From assembly GCF_028743515.2 (NCBI RefSeq), contig NZ_CP117969.2, positions 2,575,501 through 2,639,500 of the forward strand: a DNA stretch of 64,000 nucleotides, written 5' to 3'. This document shows, in pieces, positions 1 to 8,470 of this stretch. A program made the translations under genes and the position numbers. The DNA comes from Imtechella halotolerans. GTDB taxonomy: Bacteria; Bacteroidota; Bacteroidia; Flavobacteriales; Flavobacteriaceae. Within the stretch, counting starts at the first letter, position 1; every line of letters starts with the position of its first letter. Under the pieces are notes generated by a model. It searched no databases and had not been told where the DNA came from. It saw only the letters and a list, made by a program, of their open reading frames with translations.

Positions 1-1
1 T

Positions 2-193
2 GCCACAGCTGATCATCGTAGAAAGTGTAAGGAAAAATTAGACGTATTATTGGAGCAACGTGTAGATTTATCTACAGCCATTGACCAATTACTGGAGGAT
101 ATTAAGGAAGGAAGAAAGTATATGAAAGTATACAAACAGATGAAGATGTATAACGATAACGAACTTAATCCAGTTTTAAGAGGGCAGAAGTAA
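2..193 (+). CDS. DUF4254 family protein, C-terminal end (partial)
   Basis: The reading frame is open from the left edge to a TAA at 191-193 and encodes the last 63 residues of a protein. The end reads KVYKQMKMYNDNELNPVLRG, which matches the usual C-terminus of DUF4254 proteins as I remember the family: a charged helical segment followed by a KMYND...NP motif. The molecular function of DUF4254 is not established. In Bacteroidetes it commonly precedes a family 9 glycosyltransferase, as it does here, which suggests a link to surface polysaccharide. The start lies outside the window. Confidence 0.75.
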   Translation, partial: ATADHRRKCKEKLDVLLEQRVDLSTAIDQLLEDIKEGRKYMKVYKQMKMYNDNELNPVLRGQK

Positions 194-241
194 AAACTTA
201 AGCCTTATGTTATTTTGTAGCAATCTTTAACCATTTTAGTA

Positions 242-1288
242 TTGAAAACCACCGTTTCACCATCTAATCATGTGTTGGTTATTCGTCTATCGGCTTTGGG
301 AGATGTCGCTATGACTATTCCTGTATTAAAAGCCGTAACAACTCAGTATCCTGATTTACGTATAACTGTGCTCACTAGAGCTTTTTTTAAACCCATGTTC
401 TCCTCTTTATCGCAGTGTAAAGTGTATGAGATTGATGTAAAAAAGAGGCATAAAGGTATTGTAGGATTATTGAAGTTATTTCTAGAGTTAAAACCATTAG
501 AGATTGATAAGGTGGCCGATTTACACAATGTTCTTCGAAGTAAGGTTCTTAAACAGTTTTTTGAATTAAAAGGAACACCGGTAGCTCAATTGGATAAAGG
601 TAGGGCTGAAAAAAGAATATTAACATCAGGTAATCAAAAGCAATTGCATTTTTTGAAACATACCGTTGAGCGGTATGCAGATGTATTTGAGTCTTTGGGA
701 TATCCAGTAGACTTAACACTTGCTACGCCTATTGAAAAAAGGGATCTAGGTTTAAAAATCATAAATTTATTGGGTACAAAGGATGTAAAGTGGATTGGGA
801 TAGCACCATTTGCTGCACATAATGGAAAAATGTACCCACTGGACTTAATGGAGGAAGTTATTAGTGTTCTTTCAAAAATGGAATACAAAATAATGTTATT
901 TGGAGGTGGAGAAAAAGAGAAAAACACACTTCAAAGAATGGCCGATACTTTTCCAAATACATTTTCCATGGTTGGTGAATTTTCATTTGCTGAGGAGTTA
1001 AATTTAATTTCTCACCTCGATATAATGGTATCAATGGATAGTGGAAATGCTCATTTAGCTGCCATATATGGAGTGCCAACAGTAACTATATGGGGTGTAA
1101 CTCATCCTGCTGCCGGGTTCTCTCCATTTGGGCAGAAAATTGATAATGTATTACTATCTGATAGGGATAAATATCCGCTTATTCCTACTTCCATTTATGG
1201 AAACAAAGTTCCACATGGATATGAGCATGTTATGCGGACGATTAGCCCGGGAGTTATTGTAGATAAGGTAAAGGAGATCTTGGGATAA
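242..1288 (+). CDS. Glycosyltransferase family 9 (ADP-heptose:LPS heptosyltransferase-like)
   Basis: The 348-residue protein begins with the typical GT9 opening VLVIRLSALGDVAMTIPVL, a Rossmann-like N-terminal lobe. Near residue 265 it has MVSMDSGNAHLAAIYGVPTV, the usual GT-B nucleotide-sugar binding site with D-S-G-x-x-H. The family transfers heptose or a related sugar onto lipid A core or another surface glycan at the cytoplasmic face of the inner membrane. The acceptor here cannot be read. The apparent start is TTG at 242, 48 bases after the DUF4254 stop; no better upstream start exists and the conserved motif begins about ten residues in. The two genes are probably co-transcribed. Confidence 0.85.
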   Translation: MKTTVSPSNHVLVIRLSALGDVAMTIPVLKAVTTQYPDLRITVLTRAFFKPMFSSLSQCKVYEIDVKKRHKGIVGLLKLFLELKPLEIDKVADLHNVLRSKVLKQFFELKGTPVAQLDKGRAEKRILTSGNQKQLHFLKHTVERYADVFESLGYPVDLTLATPIEKRDLGLKIINLLGTKDVKWIGIAPFAAHNGKMYPLDLMEEVISVLSKMEYKIMLFGGGEKEKNTLQRMADTFPNTFSMVGEFSFAEELNLISHLDIMVSMDSGNAHLAAIYGVPTVTIWGVTHPAAGFSPFGQKIDNVLLSDRDKYPLIPTSIYGNKVPHGYEHVMRTISPGVIVDKVKEILG

Positions 1289-1294
1289 CCTCCT

Positions 1295-2344
1295 TTAAAC
1301 ATCATCGTAATCAATGACAACTTTTGTCGAGGTAGGATGGGATTGACAAGTTAATATTAGTCCCTCGGCTACTTCACCATCAGTAAGAATTTGATTTTTG
1401 ACCATGGTTACCTCTCCTTCTTTCACTCGTGCAATACAGCTACTACAAATGCCTCCTTGGCACGAGTATGGAGCGTCAATGTTTTGCTTTAATACGGCTT
1501 CCAATACCGTTTGACTCTGACTCATAACGAAGGAAACTTCCTCATCATCAACAGTAACTGTAATTTGAGTTTGACCTTCAAAGACTTCGTTACTTGTTAC
1601 AGGATTAATAGATGAGGTAAAAAGCTCAAAATGAATTTGTTCTTTAGAGATCCCATTTTCTAAAAGAGTTTGACTTACGGTGTTAATCATTTCTTCTGGT
1701 CCGCAAAGATAATATTCTTCTATATTTTCATCCTTAAACCTATTCTTTAAAAGAAAGTTGACAGTTGAGCGCTCAATTCTTCCAAATAGAGCACCATCTT
1801 CTTCGCTTTTGCTAAAAATATATTGAACCAGTAATCGGTCAGGATAGTTTGTTTTTAATTGTTGGATAGTATCATAAAACATAGTTTCTGTTACCGATTT
1901 GTTTCCATATACCAATATAAATTTACTATCCTTATCCTCCTCTAAGATCGTCTGCATGATGCTCATGATTGGAGTAATGCCACTCCCGGCGGCAAAAGCG
2001 AGGATAGTTCTGGACCCTGAAGATGGGAGGTATATAAAACGCCCTTCAGGTTCGTGAACTTCAATAGTTTCTCCTTCCCTTAGGTCATTGTTGGCATATT
2101 GCGAAAACAAACCATTTTCTAGCTTTTTAATTCCTATGGTTAGTTTTCCACTTTCGGGGGTACTACAAATGGAGTAAGAACGACGAACCTCAGTTCCATT
2201 AAAACTTTTCTTAATGGTAAGGTACTGACCAGCTTTAAATTGAAAAGTTTTACGTAAGGCTTCAGGTATATCAAAGGAGACAGTTACCGACTTTGGGGTT
2301 ATACGTTGTATGCTTTTTACGGTAAGTGTATGGAAATGTGTCAT
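1295..2344 (-). CDS. FAD/NAD(P)H oxidoreductase with [2Fe-2S] ferredoxin domain (PaaE-like)
   Basis: The protein has three modules. An N-terminal FAD-binding barrel carries RRSYSICS near residue 55. A NAD(P)-binding domain carries AAGSGITPIMSIM near residue 118. A C-terminal plant-type [2Fe-2S] domain has C-x4-C-x2-C (CQGGICSSC) followed by a fourth Cys in LILTCQSHP. The order is that of PaaE and ferredoxin-NADP reductase-like electron donors. No paaABCD oxygenase genes are nearby, so the partner is unknown. I place the start at the ATG at 2344 (MTHFHTLTV) rather than 11 codons upstream, because the FAD domain normally begins with this strand. The gene converges on the GT9 gene with 6 bases between stops. 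Confidence 0.85.
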   Translation of the reverse strand: MTHFHTLTVKSIQRITPKSVTVSFDIPEALRKTFQFKAGQYLTIKKSFNGTEVRRSYSICSTPESGKLTIGIKKLENGLFSQYANNDLREGETIEVHEPEGRFIYLPSSGSRTILAFAAGSGITPIMSIMQTILEEDKDSKFILVYGNKSVTETMFYDTIQQLKTNYPDRLLVQYIFSKSEEDGALFGRIERSTVNFLLKNRFKDENIEEYYLCGPEEMINTVSQTLLENGISKEQIHFELFTSSINPVTSNEVFEGQTQITVTVDDEEVSFVMSQSQTVLEAVLKQNIDAPYSCQGGICSSCIARVKEGEVTMVKNQILTDGEVAEGLILTCQSHPTSTKVVIDYDDV

Positions 2345-2364
2345 TAGTTTTAAATCATTTTTGG

Positions 2365-2372
2365 CAAAAATA
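2365..2372 (-). promoter_or_regulatory. Candidate -7 box (TAnnTTTG) for the PaaE-like gene
   Basis: Read on the minus strand the bases are TATTTTTG, a perfect match to the Bacteroidetes -7 consensus, 20 bases before the chosen ATG. A TTTG lies at 2397-2400 on the same strand with a 24-base spacer, slightly longer than usual. The position supports the shorter start at 2344. Confidence 0.4.
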
Positions 2373-2444
2373 CGCAAGACAATATTTTTATTGTAACAAA
2401 TTGAGGCTATTTTATACCTATTGATGAGAATTTAACCAATCAAT

Positions 2445-3920
2445 ATGTTTAGAAGTTTCATTTCGTTAGAGTGGAAGAATTATTTTAGATCTCCCGCATT
2501 TTCTAAAAAGTTAGTCTTAAAAATACTGCTAATCTTTTTTGCACTAATTTTTATAGTTGAATTTCTGGCATTGGGCGCAGCTGTCTTTTATATTCTTAAA
2601 AAAGCTTTTCCGGATCAGGACCCATTTATTACTGTAAATAATATGTTGATTTATTGGTTTTTATTTGATTTGGTCTTCCGGTTTTTCATGCAAAAACTGC
2701 CCGTAATGAATATCAAACCTTTTATGGTACTTCCAGTTCCCAAAAAAAAGGTAATTCATTATTTGATGAGTAAATCTTTATTGTCATTTTTCAACATACT
2801 TCCCCTATTTTTCTTTGTGCCTTTCACTATTGTCCTTCTATTTGAAGGCTATACTGTTGGATCAGTATTAGGTTGGTTTTTGGCCATGTTGTCAATTACG
2901 GTTAGTATTAATTTTATTAATTTTCTGATCAATAAACATCAGCCATATTTTGTTATTCTGGTTATACTACTAGGAATACTTGGAGGGCTCCAATATTTTG
3001 AGTTTTATCCTGTAACTAAAATAGTTGGTACGTTTTTTTATGCATTTTATAATTCAGCATTTTCTATTGTAATTCCAATATTGATTTCAGGGATACTTTA
3101 CAGGTTGAATTACAACTATTTACATAATAATTTTTATATAGATGGCGTAATTTCTCAAAAGGTAACTGTTGCAAATTCAAATGAGATGGCTTGGTTAAAT
3201 CGTTTTGGGAATGTCGCTCCTTTTCTTAAGAATGATTTGAAAATGATAAGTAGAAATGCAAGACCTAAACAGGTGGTGTTGATTTCCATATTGTTTTTAT
3301 TCTATGGGTTAATATTCTTTACTCAGGACATTTATATGAATATGCCTGCGATTTTAGCGTTCGCCTCTATTTTTGTAACAGGAGGGTTCTTAATGACCTT
3401 TGGACAACATGTTCCTTCATGGGATAGCGAGTATTATAAGCTTATGATGAGCCAAAATATAAAGTATAAATTGTATTTGGAGAGTAAATGGATGATGTTG
3501 GTTGTAGGCACATTGTTGTCTTTTTTGCTAAGTATTCCTTATCTGTATTTTGGGGTTAAAATTTTTGGGATGATTGCTGCTGGAGCCATGTTTAATATAG
3601 GTGTTAACAGTATTTTGGTTTTATGGGGTGGTGCACTAAATAGAACACCGATTAAACTAAATGAAAAGGCTAAAGGGTTTGGAAATACACAGGCCTTTTC
3701 TGCATCTTCACTTCTCATTTCATTTCCTAAAATCATTTTACCTATGATTTTATTTTATATTCCTTATAGAATTTTCGATAGTTGGAATGCTGGGCTTGTA
3801 GCCATAGGTCTTACTGGATTGCTATGCTTTCTTTTTAAAGGGTATTTTTTAAATAGGATTGAACGAATATATCAGAAAGGAAAATATAAAACTGTTGCGG
3901 CTTATGCCGATAAAAAATAA
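2445..3920 (+). CDS. ABC transporter permease, DUF5687 family
   Basis: This 491-residue integral membrane protein has about ten or more hydrophobic segments and opens with FRSFISLEWKNYFRSPAFSKK, a cytoplasmic N-terminus typical of ABC-2-like exporters of the DUF5687 family in Bacteroidetes. The cognate ATPase follows after 8 bases, so the two form an exporter pair. The substrate is unknown. The ATG at 2445 has no competing in-frame start upstream. A soluble stretch around residues 250-275 (NDLKMISRNARPKQ) resembles the second half-repeat entry of the family. Confidence 0.8.
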   Translation: MFRSFISLEWKNYFRSPAFSKKLVLKILLIFFALIFIVEFLALGAAVFYILKKAFPDQDPFITVNNMLIYWFLFDLVFRFFMQKLPVMNIKPFMVLPVPKKKVIHYLMSKSLLSFFNILPLFFFVPFTIVLLFEGYTVGSVLGWFLAMLSITVSINFINFLINKHQPYFVILVILLGILGGLQYFEFYPVTKIVGTFFYAFYNSAFSIVIPILISGILYRLNYNYLHNNFYIDGVISQKVTVANSNEMAWLNRFGNVAPFLKNDLKMISRNARPKQVVLISILFLFYGLIFFTQDIYMNMPAILAFASIFVTGGFLMTFGQHVPSWDSEYYKLMMSQNIKYKLYLESKWMMLVVGTLLSFLLSIPYLYFGVKIFGMIAAGAMFNIGVNSILVLWGGALNRTPIKLNEKAKGFGNTQAFSASSLLISFPKIILPMILFYIPYRIFDSWNAGLVAIGLTGLLCFLFKGYFLNRIERIYQKGKYKTVAAYADKK

Positions 3921-3928
3921 ACATAACC

Positions 3929-4624
3929 ATGATAATTGTAGAACAACTTTCGAAAAATTATAACGGTACAGCCGTTTTAAATATAGCTGAATTGGAAATC
4001 CCTAAAGGACAAAGTTTTGGTTTGGTGGGGAATAATGGAGCTGGTAAGACTACTTTTTTTAGTTTGTTATTAGACTTGATTCAGCCCACAACTGGTAGGG
4101 TTGTTAATAATGATGTAGTAGTAAATGAGAATGAGAACTGGAAACCTTTTACTGCTGCATTTATTGATGAAAGCTTCCTTATAGGCTATCTTACTGCGGA
4201 AGAGTATTTTTATTTTGTTGGTGAATTACGAGGTCAGAACAAGGCTGATGTTGATGCATTATTGGGCGAATTCGAAGATTTTTTTCATGGAGAAATTCTG
4301 AATCAAAAGAAGTACTTAAGAGATATGAGTAAGGGAAATCAAAAGAAAGTTGGTATAGTTGCTACCTTTATCGGGAATCCTGAGGTAATTATACTTGATG
4401 AGCCTTTTGCTAATCTTGATCCTACAACACAAATCCGTTTAAAAAGAATTATAAAGGATCTCGCAGAAAACAGGAACACTACAATTCTTGTATCTAGCCA
4501 TGATTTATTGCATGTAACCGAAGTATCAGAGCGAATAGTTGTGTTACACAAAGGAGAGGTTATAAAAGATATTCAAACATCCCAAGAAACACTCAAAGAG
4601 TTGGAGGCATTTTTTGCGTTATAA
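3929..4624 (+). CDS. ABC transporter ATP-binding protein
   Basis: This 231-residue nucleotide-binding domain has Walker A GNNGAGKTT near residue 35, signature MSKGNQKKVG near 135, Walker B VIILDEPFANLD near 157 and the switch histidine in SSHD near 190. The signature has MSKGN instead of LSGGQ, which is common in this exporter type. It is the energising subunit for the DUF5687 permease just upstream. Two hairpins follow the stop, so the pair probably ends transcription here. Confidence 0.9.
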   Translation: MIIVEQLSKNYNGTAVLNIAELEIPKGQSFGLVGNNGAGKTTFFSLLLDLIQPTTGRVVNNDVVVNENENWKPFTAAFIDESFLIGYLTAEEYFYFVGELRGQNKADVDALLGEFEDFFHGEILNQKKYLRDMSKGNQKKVGIVATFIGNPEVIILDEPFANLDPTTQIRLKRIIKDLAENRNTTILVSSHDLLHVTEVSERIVVLHKGEVIKDIQTSQETLKELEAFFAL

Positions 4625-4627
4625 TAT

Positions 4628-4658
4628 ATGATGTTCCCTTAAAACATCATTGTTTTTT
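4628..4658 (+). terminator. Rho-independent terminator, first of a tandem pair
   Basis: An 8-bp perfect stem (ATGATGTT at 4628-4635 with AACATCAT at 4643-4650) encloses a 7-base loop and is followed by a T-rich run. It begins 4 bases after the ABC ATPase stop. Confidence 0.7.
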
Positions 4659-4668
4659 CATTTCTTTT

Positions 4669-4695
4669 AAAAAAGGCTTTTCGAAGCCTTTTTTT
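4669..4695 (+). terminator. Rho-independent terminator with TTCG loop, second of the pair
   Basis: An 11-bp stem (4669-4679 with 4684-4694) of the form AAAAAAGGCTT / AAGCCTTTTTT closes a TTCG tetraloop and runs into seven T residues. It insulates the ABC exporter from the sprE promoter region. Confidence 0.85.
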
Positions 4696-4782
4696 ATTTA
4701 AACCAAAAAGAAATGTATTTTTACATAATAGTTTATACTAAAAACGTGGTTTTGAAGTTATAACCAACACAGCCAATCAGCC

Positions 4783-7329
4783 TTGAAAAAACAGTTTTAT
4801 ATAGTGTCTTACCTAATGGTAATAATGGGAGGAATCTATAGTTGTTCTCCTAAAAAAGATGCATTTATTAACCGTAATTATCAAGCGGTAGTTACTGAAT
4901 ACAATGTTCTTTTTAATGGATATAACTCCTTAAATGAGGGTGTAGAGGCACTAGATAATGAATATCAGGACAATTACTGGGAGATTTTACCTATTGAACG
5001 ACTTCAATTGTCTGAAGCCATAATCTTGCCAGGCCAAGAGAGTAATGCTTACTTTCAAAAGGCAGAAGAAAAGGCTGTTAAGGCCATTCAGAAACACTCA
5101 ATGATGTTTAGGAATAGGGAAAAAAACCCTCAAATCGATGAGGCCTATTTATTATTGGGAATGGCAAGGTATTATGACCAGAGGTTCATTCCGGCTCAGG
5201 AGGCCTTTAATTACATCTTGTATAAATATCCTAATAGTGATAAAATTAACCAAGCTAGAGTATGGCGCGAAAAGGTAAACCTTCGATTAGAAAATGAAGA
5301 GTTGGCCATTAATAATTTAAAACGTCTTATAAAATTAGAGCGTCTTCAAGACCAAGAATACGCTGATGCTAAAGCAACATTAGCTCAAGCATATATAAAT
5401 CTTCAACATAAGGATAGTGCTGTTCAGGAACTTAAAATTGCCGCAACCTATACAAAGAAAAATGACGAAAAGGGGCGATATAATTACATTATTGGACAAT
5501 TGTATTTGCAACTTGGGATAGAAGATACGGCTATTATGGCATTTGATAAAGTCATTGATCTTAATAGGAAATCACCGCGTATTTATATGATCAATGCCCA
5601 TATACAGAAAGCAAAACTATTTGATATGAGGCAAGGAGATAAAAATGTTCTCCTAAAGACTCTAACGGAACTAGAAGAAAATAGGGAGAATCGCCCTTAT
5701 TTGGATATTATTTTTAGACAGATTGGGGAGTTTTATGTGGAAAATGATTCTTTAGAAATGGCTGAATCTTATTTTAATAAATCCTTAAGAACCAATTCTT
5801 CAAATAAGCATTTGGTGGCACTGAATTATGAAGCTATAGGGGAGATGAAGTTTGATGAAAAGGCTTATAAATTGGCTGGCTCCTATTATGATAGTACGCT
5901 TACAAATCTTGATTCAAATACTAAAAAGTTTCTTTCACTGAAAAGGAAAAAGGATAATTTGGATCAAGTGATTTCATATGAAACCTTAGTTCAAACTAAT
6001 GATAGTATCTTAAAATTAGTTTCTTTAGGTGAAGACGGGCGTGAATTGTATTTTGAGGAGGTCATTAGTAAACTAATAGCTAAAGAGGAGGAGGAGAAAA
6101 AGCAAAAACAAGAGGAGGAGGCGAACAAAAGGCGAGCGACTCAACCTGATCCGTTTTTTAGAAATCCAAATGCAGCAACCGATCTGAGTCAGCAAGGTGA
6201 AAGTTTTTATTTTTACAATGATGTTACAATAGCCTATGGTAAGAATGAATTCAGAAGATTGTGGGGGGAACGTGAATTGACAGATAACTGGAGGTATTCT
6301 AAAACAACAGTAGTACCCATTTCTGACGTAGTTGATTTAGAAACAAAGGTCGACTCTCACGAGGTACCGAAAGAACAATTGTATTCGGTATCCTATTATG
6401 AAGATCAAATTCCTGTTAGACAAGGTGCTATTGATACCCTTGTTATGGATCGAAATTATGCATTGTATCAGTTAGGGTTGTTGTATAGGGATAAGTTTGC
6501 TGAGTATCCATTGGCAATTGAGCGCTTGGAAACATTGTTAGTCATGCAGCCCGAAGAGAAGTTGAAACTTCCTGCGGAATATAACCTTTACAAGCTCTAT
6601 ACTCTTTTAGGGAATGAAAAGGCTGCTGTCTACAAAAATAATATTGTAACTAAGTATCCTGAATCAAGATATGCACAATTATTACTTAACCCAAATGCCA
6701 TTTTTGAAAATACGGAGAATAATCCTGAACAGGTTTATGCATCAATTTTTAAAGAGTTCCAAGATCAGGAATATGAATCTGTAATTGCTCGGTGTGATCA
6801 AGCTGTTAAAGATTACCATGGAGAGGAAATTGTACCAAGATTTGAGCTTTTAAAAGCGAGTGCATTAGGAAGACTAAATGGTTTAAGAGTATTCAGTGAA
6901 GCGTTGAACTATATAGCTCTAAATTATCCAAACACAGAAGAGGGTAAACAAGCTCAGGAAACAATTGATGATGTGTTGCCAAGATTAGAGATGGAAACTT
7001 TTGATGAATCAGGTAAAGGGGATTGGAAAATTGTTTTTAGATTTAACAGAGGAGATGATGAAAATATAAAATTGTTAGAAGATAGGTTGACATCAATTCT
7101 TAAAGAAATAAGTTATTCGCACATAACCTTCTCTGAAGATGTATATTCTTCTCAAGAAATTTTTGTAGTATTACATGGTTTTCAATTGAAAGAGAATGCG
7201 TTAACCGTGCAGAAAATTTTAAATGAACATAAAAAGTATAGGGTGAATCAAACTAGTTTTGTAATTTCGTCACCCAACTATCAAATTATTCAAACTCATA
7301 AAAATTTGGATGTTTATCCATTAAATTAA
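4783..7329 (+). CDS. sprE: T9SS / gliding motility TPR lipoprotein SprE (PorW)
   Basis: This 848-residue protein begins with a lipoprotein signal ending IYSC (Cys near residue 21). It contains several TPR-like helical pairs between about residues 110 and 390, for example LLGMARYYDQRFIPAQEAF, then an acidic/Lys-Glu coiled stretch near 425-450 and a second TPR-like part at 550-720. The C-terminus ends FVISSPNYQII. Length, lipoprotein signal and location just before bactofilin and ATP synthase genes fit SprE/PorW, a periplasmic lipoprotein needed for type IX secretion and gliding. The start is a TTG at 4783, chosen because it gives a basic n-region directly before the hydrophobic segment. The next start is 13 bases downstream, so co-transcription is likely. 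Confidence 0.82.
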   Translation: MKKQFYIVSYLMVIMGGIYSCSPKKDAFINRNYQAVVTEYNVLFNGYNSLNEGVEALDNEYQDNYWEILPIERLQLSEAIILPGQESNAYFQKAEEKAVKAIQKHSMMFRNREKNPQIDEAYLLLGMARYYDQRFIPAQEAFNYILYKYPNSDKINQARVWREKVNLRLENEELAINNLKRLIKLERLQDQEYADAKATLAQAYINLQHKDSAVQELKIAATYTKKNDEKGRYNYIIGQLYLQLGIEDTAIMAFDKVIDLNRKSPRIYMINAHIQKAKLFDMRQGDKNVLLKTLTELEENRENRPYLDIIFRQIGEFYVENDSLEMAESYFNKSLRTNSSNKHLVALNYEAIGEMKFDEKAYKLAGSYYDSTLTNLDSNTKKFLSLKRKKDNLDQVISYETLVQTNDSILKLVSLGEDGRELYFEEVISKLIAKEEEEKKQKQEEEANKRRATQPDPFFRNPNAATDLSQQGESFYFYNDVTIAYGKNEFRRLWGERELTDNWRYSKTTVVPISDVVDLETKVDSHEVPKEQLYSVSYYEDQIPVRQGAIDTLVMDRNYALYQLGLLYRDKFAEYPLAIERLETLLVMQPEEKLKLPAEYNLYKLYTLLGNEKAAVYKNNIVTKYPESRYAQLLLNPNAIFENTENNPEQVYASIFKEFQDQEYESVIARCDQAVKDYHGEEIVPRFELLKASALGRLNGLRVFSEALNYIALNYPNTEEGKQAQETIDDVLPRLEMETFDESGKGDWKIVFRFNRGDDENIKLLEDRLTSILKEISYSHITFSEDVYSSQEIFVVLHGFQLKENALTVQKILNEHKKYRVNQTSFVISSPNYQIIQTHKNLDVYPLN

Positions 7330-7341
7330 GTACCCCGAATC

Positions 7342-7737
7342 ATGTTTAAAGAAGCAAAAAAAAGCCCACAAGAAAACACAGGAATTAGCAACAGAATCCT
7401 TGGAACCACTTTAATTAAGGGAGATGTGACCTCAGAATCTGATTTCAGAGTTGATGGAAGATTGGAAGGAACAGTAAAAACTACTGGAAAAGTGGTAATA
7501 GGTAAATCGGGCTCAATTATAGGTAAAATAGAATGTGCTAGCGCCGATATTGAAGGCTCTTTTAACGGGATCCTTTTAGCTAAAGAACTGCTTTCATTAA
7601 AGAGTTCAGCCGTAATTGAAGGAGAGGTTACCGCTACTAAACTTTCGATTGAGCCAGGAGCAGTTTTCAATGCAACTTGCCAAATGAAAAATGGTCATAA
7701 AATAATGACGGGTGAAACTTCCGCAGAAAAAAAATAA
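7342..7737 (+). CDS. Bactofilin (polymer-forming cytoskeletal protein)
   Basis: The 131-residue protein has the short-repeat beta-helix pattern of bactofilins, roughly residues 15-115: regularly spaced G-x-V/I strands such as GDVTSESDFRVDGRLEGTV. Bactofilins polymerise without nucleotide into filaments on the inner face of the membrane and organise envelope synthesis. It lies 12 bases after sprE and its 3' end overlaps the next gene by 26 bases, so its expression is likely coupled to both. Which envelope process it serves cannot be read from the sequence. Confidence 0.9.
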   Translation: MFKEAKKSPQENTGISNRILGTTLIKGDVTSESDFRVDGRLEGTVKTTGKVVIGKSGSIIGKIECASADIEGSFNGILLAKELLSLKSSAVIEGEVTATKLSIEPGAVFNATCQMKNGHKIMTGETSAEKK

Positions 7738-7939
7738 ACCAAACAAATTTCTAGCTCTATCCGGTGCGGCTCTGCAAATGGGAGCCATCATTTATTTAGG
7801 AAACCTTTTGGGTGTGTATTTGGATTCAAAGTTTCCTAATTCAGATGAGCTATACACAAAATTTGTAACTCTAGGGGCTGTTATTCTAGCCATCCTTAGT
7901 ATTATAAGTCAAGTAACGTCCTTATCCAAGCGCGAATGA
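7712..7939 (+). CDS. AtpZ/AtpI family small membrane protein
   Basis: This 75-residue protein has a basic N-terminus and two hydrophobic helices, about residues 16-34 and 50-67, with an intervening YLDSKFPNSDELYTKF. The size, two-helix design and place ahead of atpB fit the AtpZ/AtpI family, assembly or ion-handling partners of F-type ATPase. The start is a GTG at 7712, inside the bactofilin gene by 26 bases; no in-frame ATG exists before the first helix. The stop overlaps the next start as ATGA. Confidence 0.75.
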   Translation: MKLPQKKNKPNKFLALSGAALQMGAIIYLGNLLGVYLDSKFPNSDELYTKFVTLGAVILAILSIISQVTSLSKRE

Positions 7940-8331
7940 ATTCTTCCTATTTAGTTAAAACAGTAATGCGAAACCTGTTTATTCTAGCATTAGCATATGT
8001 TCTTTTTTTTAATCTACATGAGTATTTATTAGAACAGCGAAATACCGTTTTGTCCTTTTCATTGTTTAAGATTTATACATTTCATTTTGTTGCTAGTGCC
8101 GTAGTTTATTTTTTAATTGAATTATTGGCTACAATTGTACCTTCTCAAGCAGGCTTTGCTTACCTAGGGACTATCTTCATTAAGGTTGGGATCTTTGTTT
8201 TACTCTTTCAGGATTTGATGTTTTCAGAAGTAGAGTTTATTATGGCAGAGAAGTTGGCATTGGTAATTCCTATGTTTCTTTTTTTATTTATTGAGGTATT
8301 CTTTATTTCAAGGTTGTTGAATACCAAATAG
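7936..8331 (+). CDS. Small four-helix membrane protein of the ATP synthase locus (possibly DUF6168)
   Basis: The 131 residues form four hydrophobic segments (about 10-28, 45-68, 77-95 and 107-127) with short loops. It is translationally coupled to the AtpZ/AtpI gene through an ATGA overlap. Position and topology recall the DUF6168 family or an AtpI-like accessory protein. I am not certain of the family name, and no catalytic motif is visible. A 139-base gap with the atp promoter follows, so it belongs to the sprE-bactofilin transcript rather than to atpBEFHAG. Confidence 0.65.
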   Translation: MNSSYLVKTVMRNLFILALAYVLFFNLHEYLLEQRNTVLSFSLFKIYTFHFVASAVVYFLIELLATIVPSQAGFAYLGTIFIKVGIFVLLFQDLMFSEVEFIMAEKLALVIPMFLFLFIEVFFISRLLNTK

Positions 8332-8397
8332 TTTACTGTTGTTTGTTCTTACAAATGACCTATAACAAGGAATAACAAAAAACAATACTAAAAAGGG

Positions 8398-8427
8398 TTT
8401 GTATTTTTAATTAATTATGTAGCTTTG
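8398..8427 (+). promoter_or_regulatory. Promoter of the atpB-E-F-H-A-G operon
   Basis: TTTG at 8398-8401 and TAGCTTTG at 8420-8427 are separated by 18 bases. This matches the Bacteroidetes sigma-ABfr promoter (TTTG about -33, TAnnTTTG about -7). Transcription would begin near 8432, giving a leader of about 40 bases before the atpB ATG at 8471. It is the best promoter match I found in the window. Confidence 0.75.
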
Positions 8428-8470
8428 CACCGAAATTTAGGGAGCATACATTTTATATTGATATCAGGTT

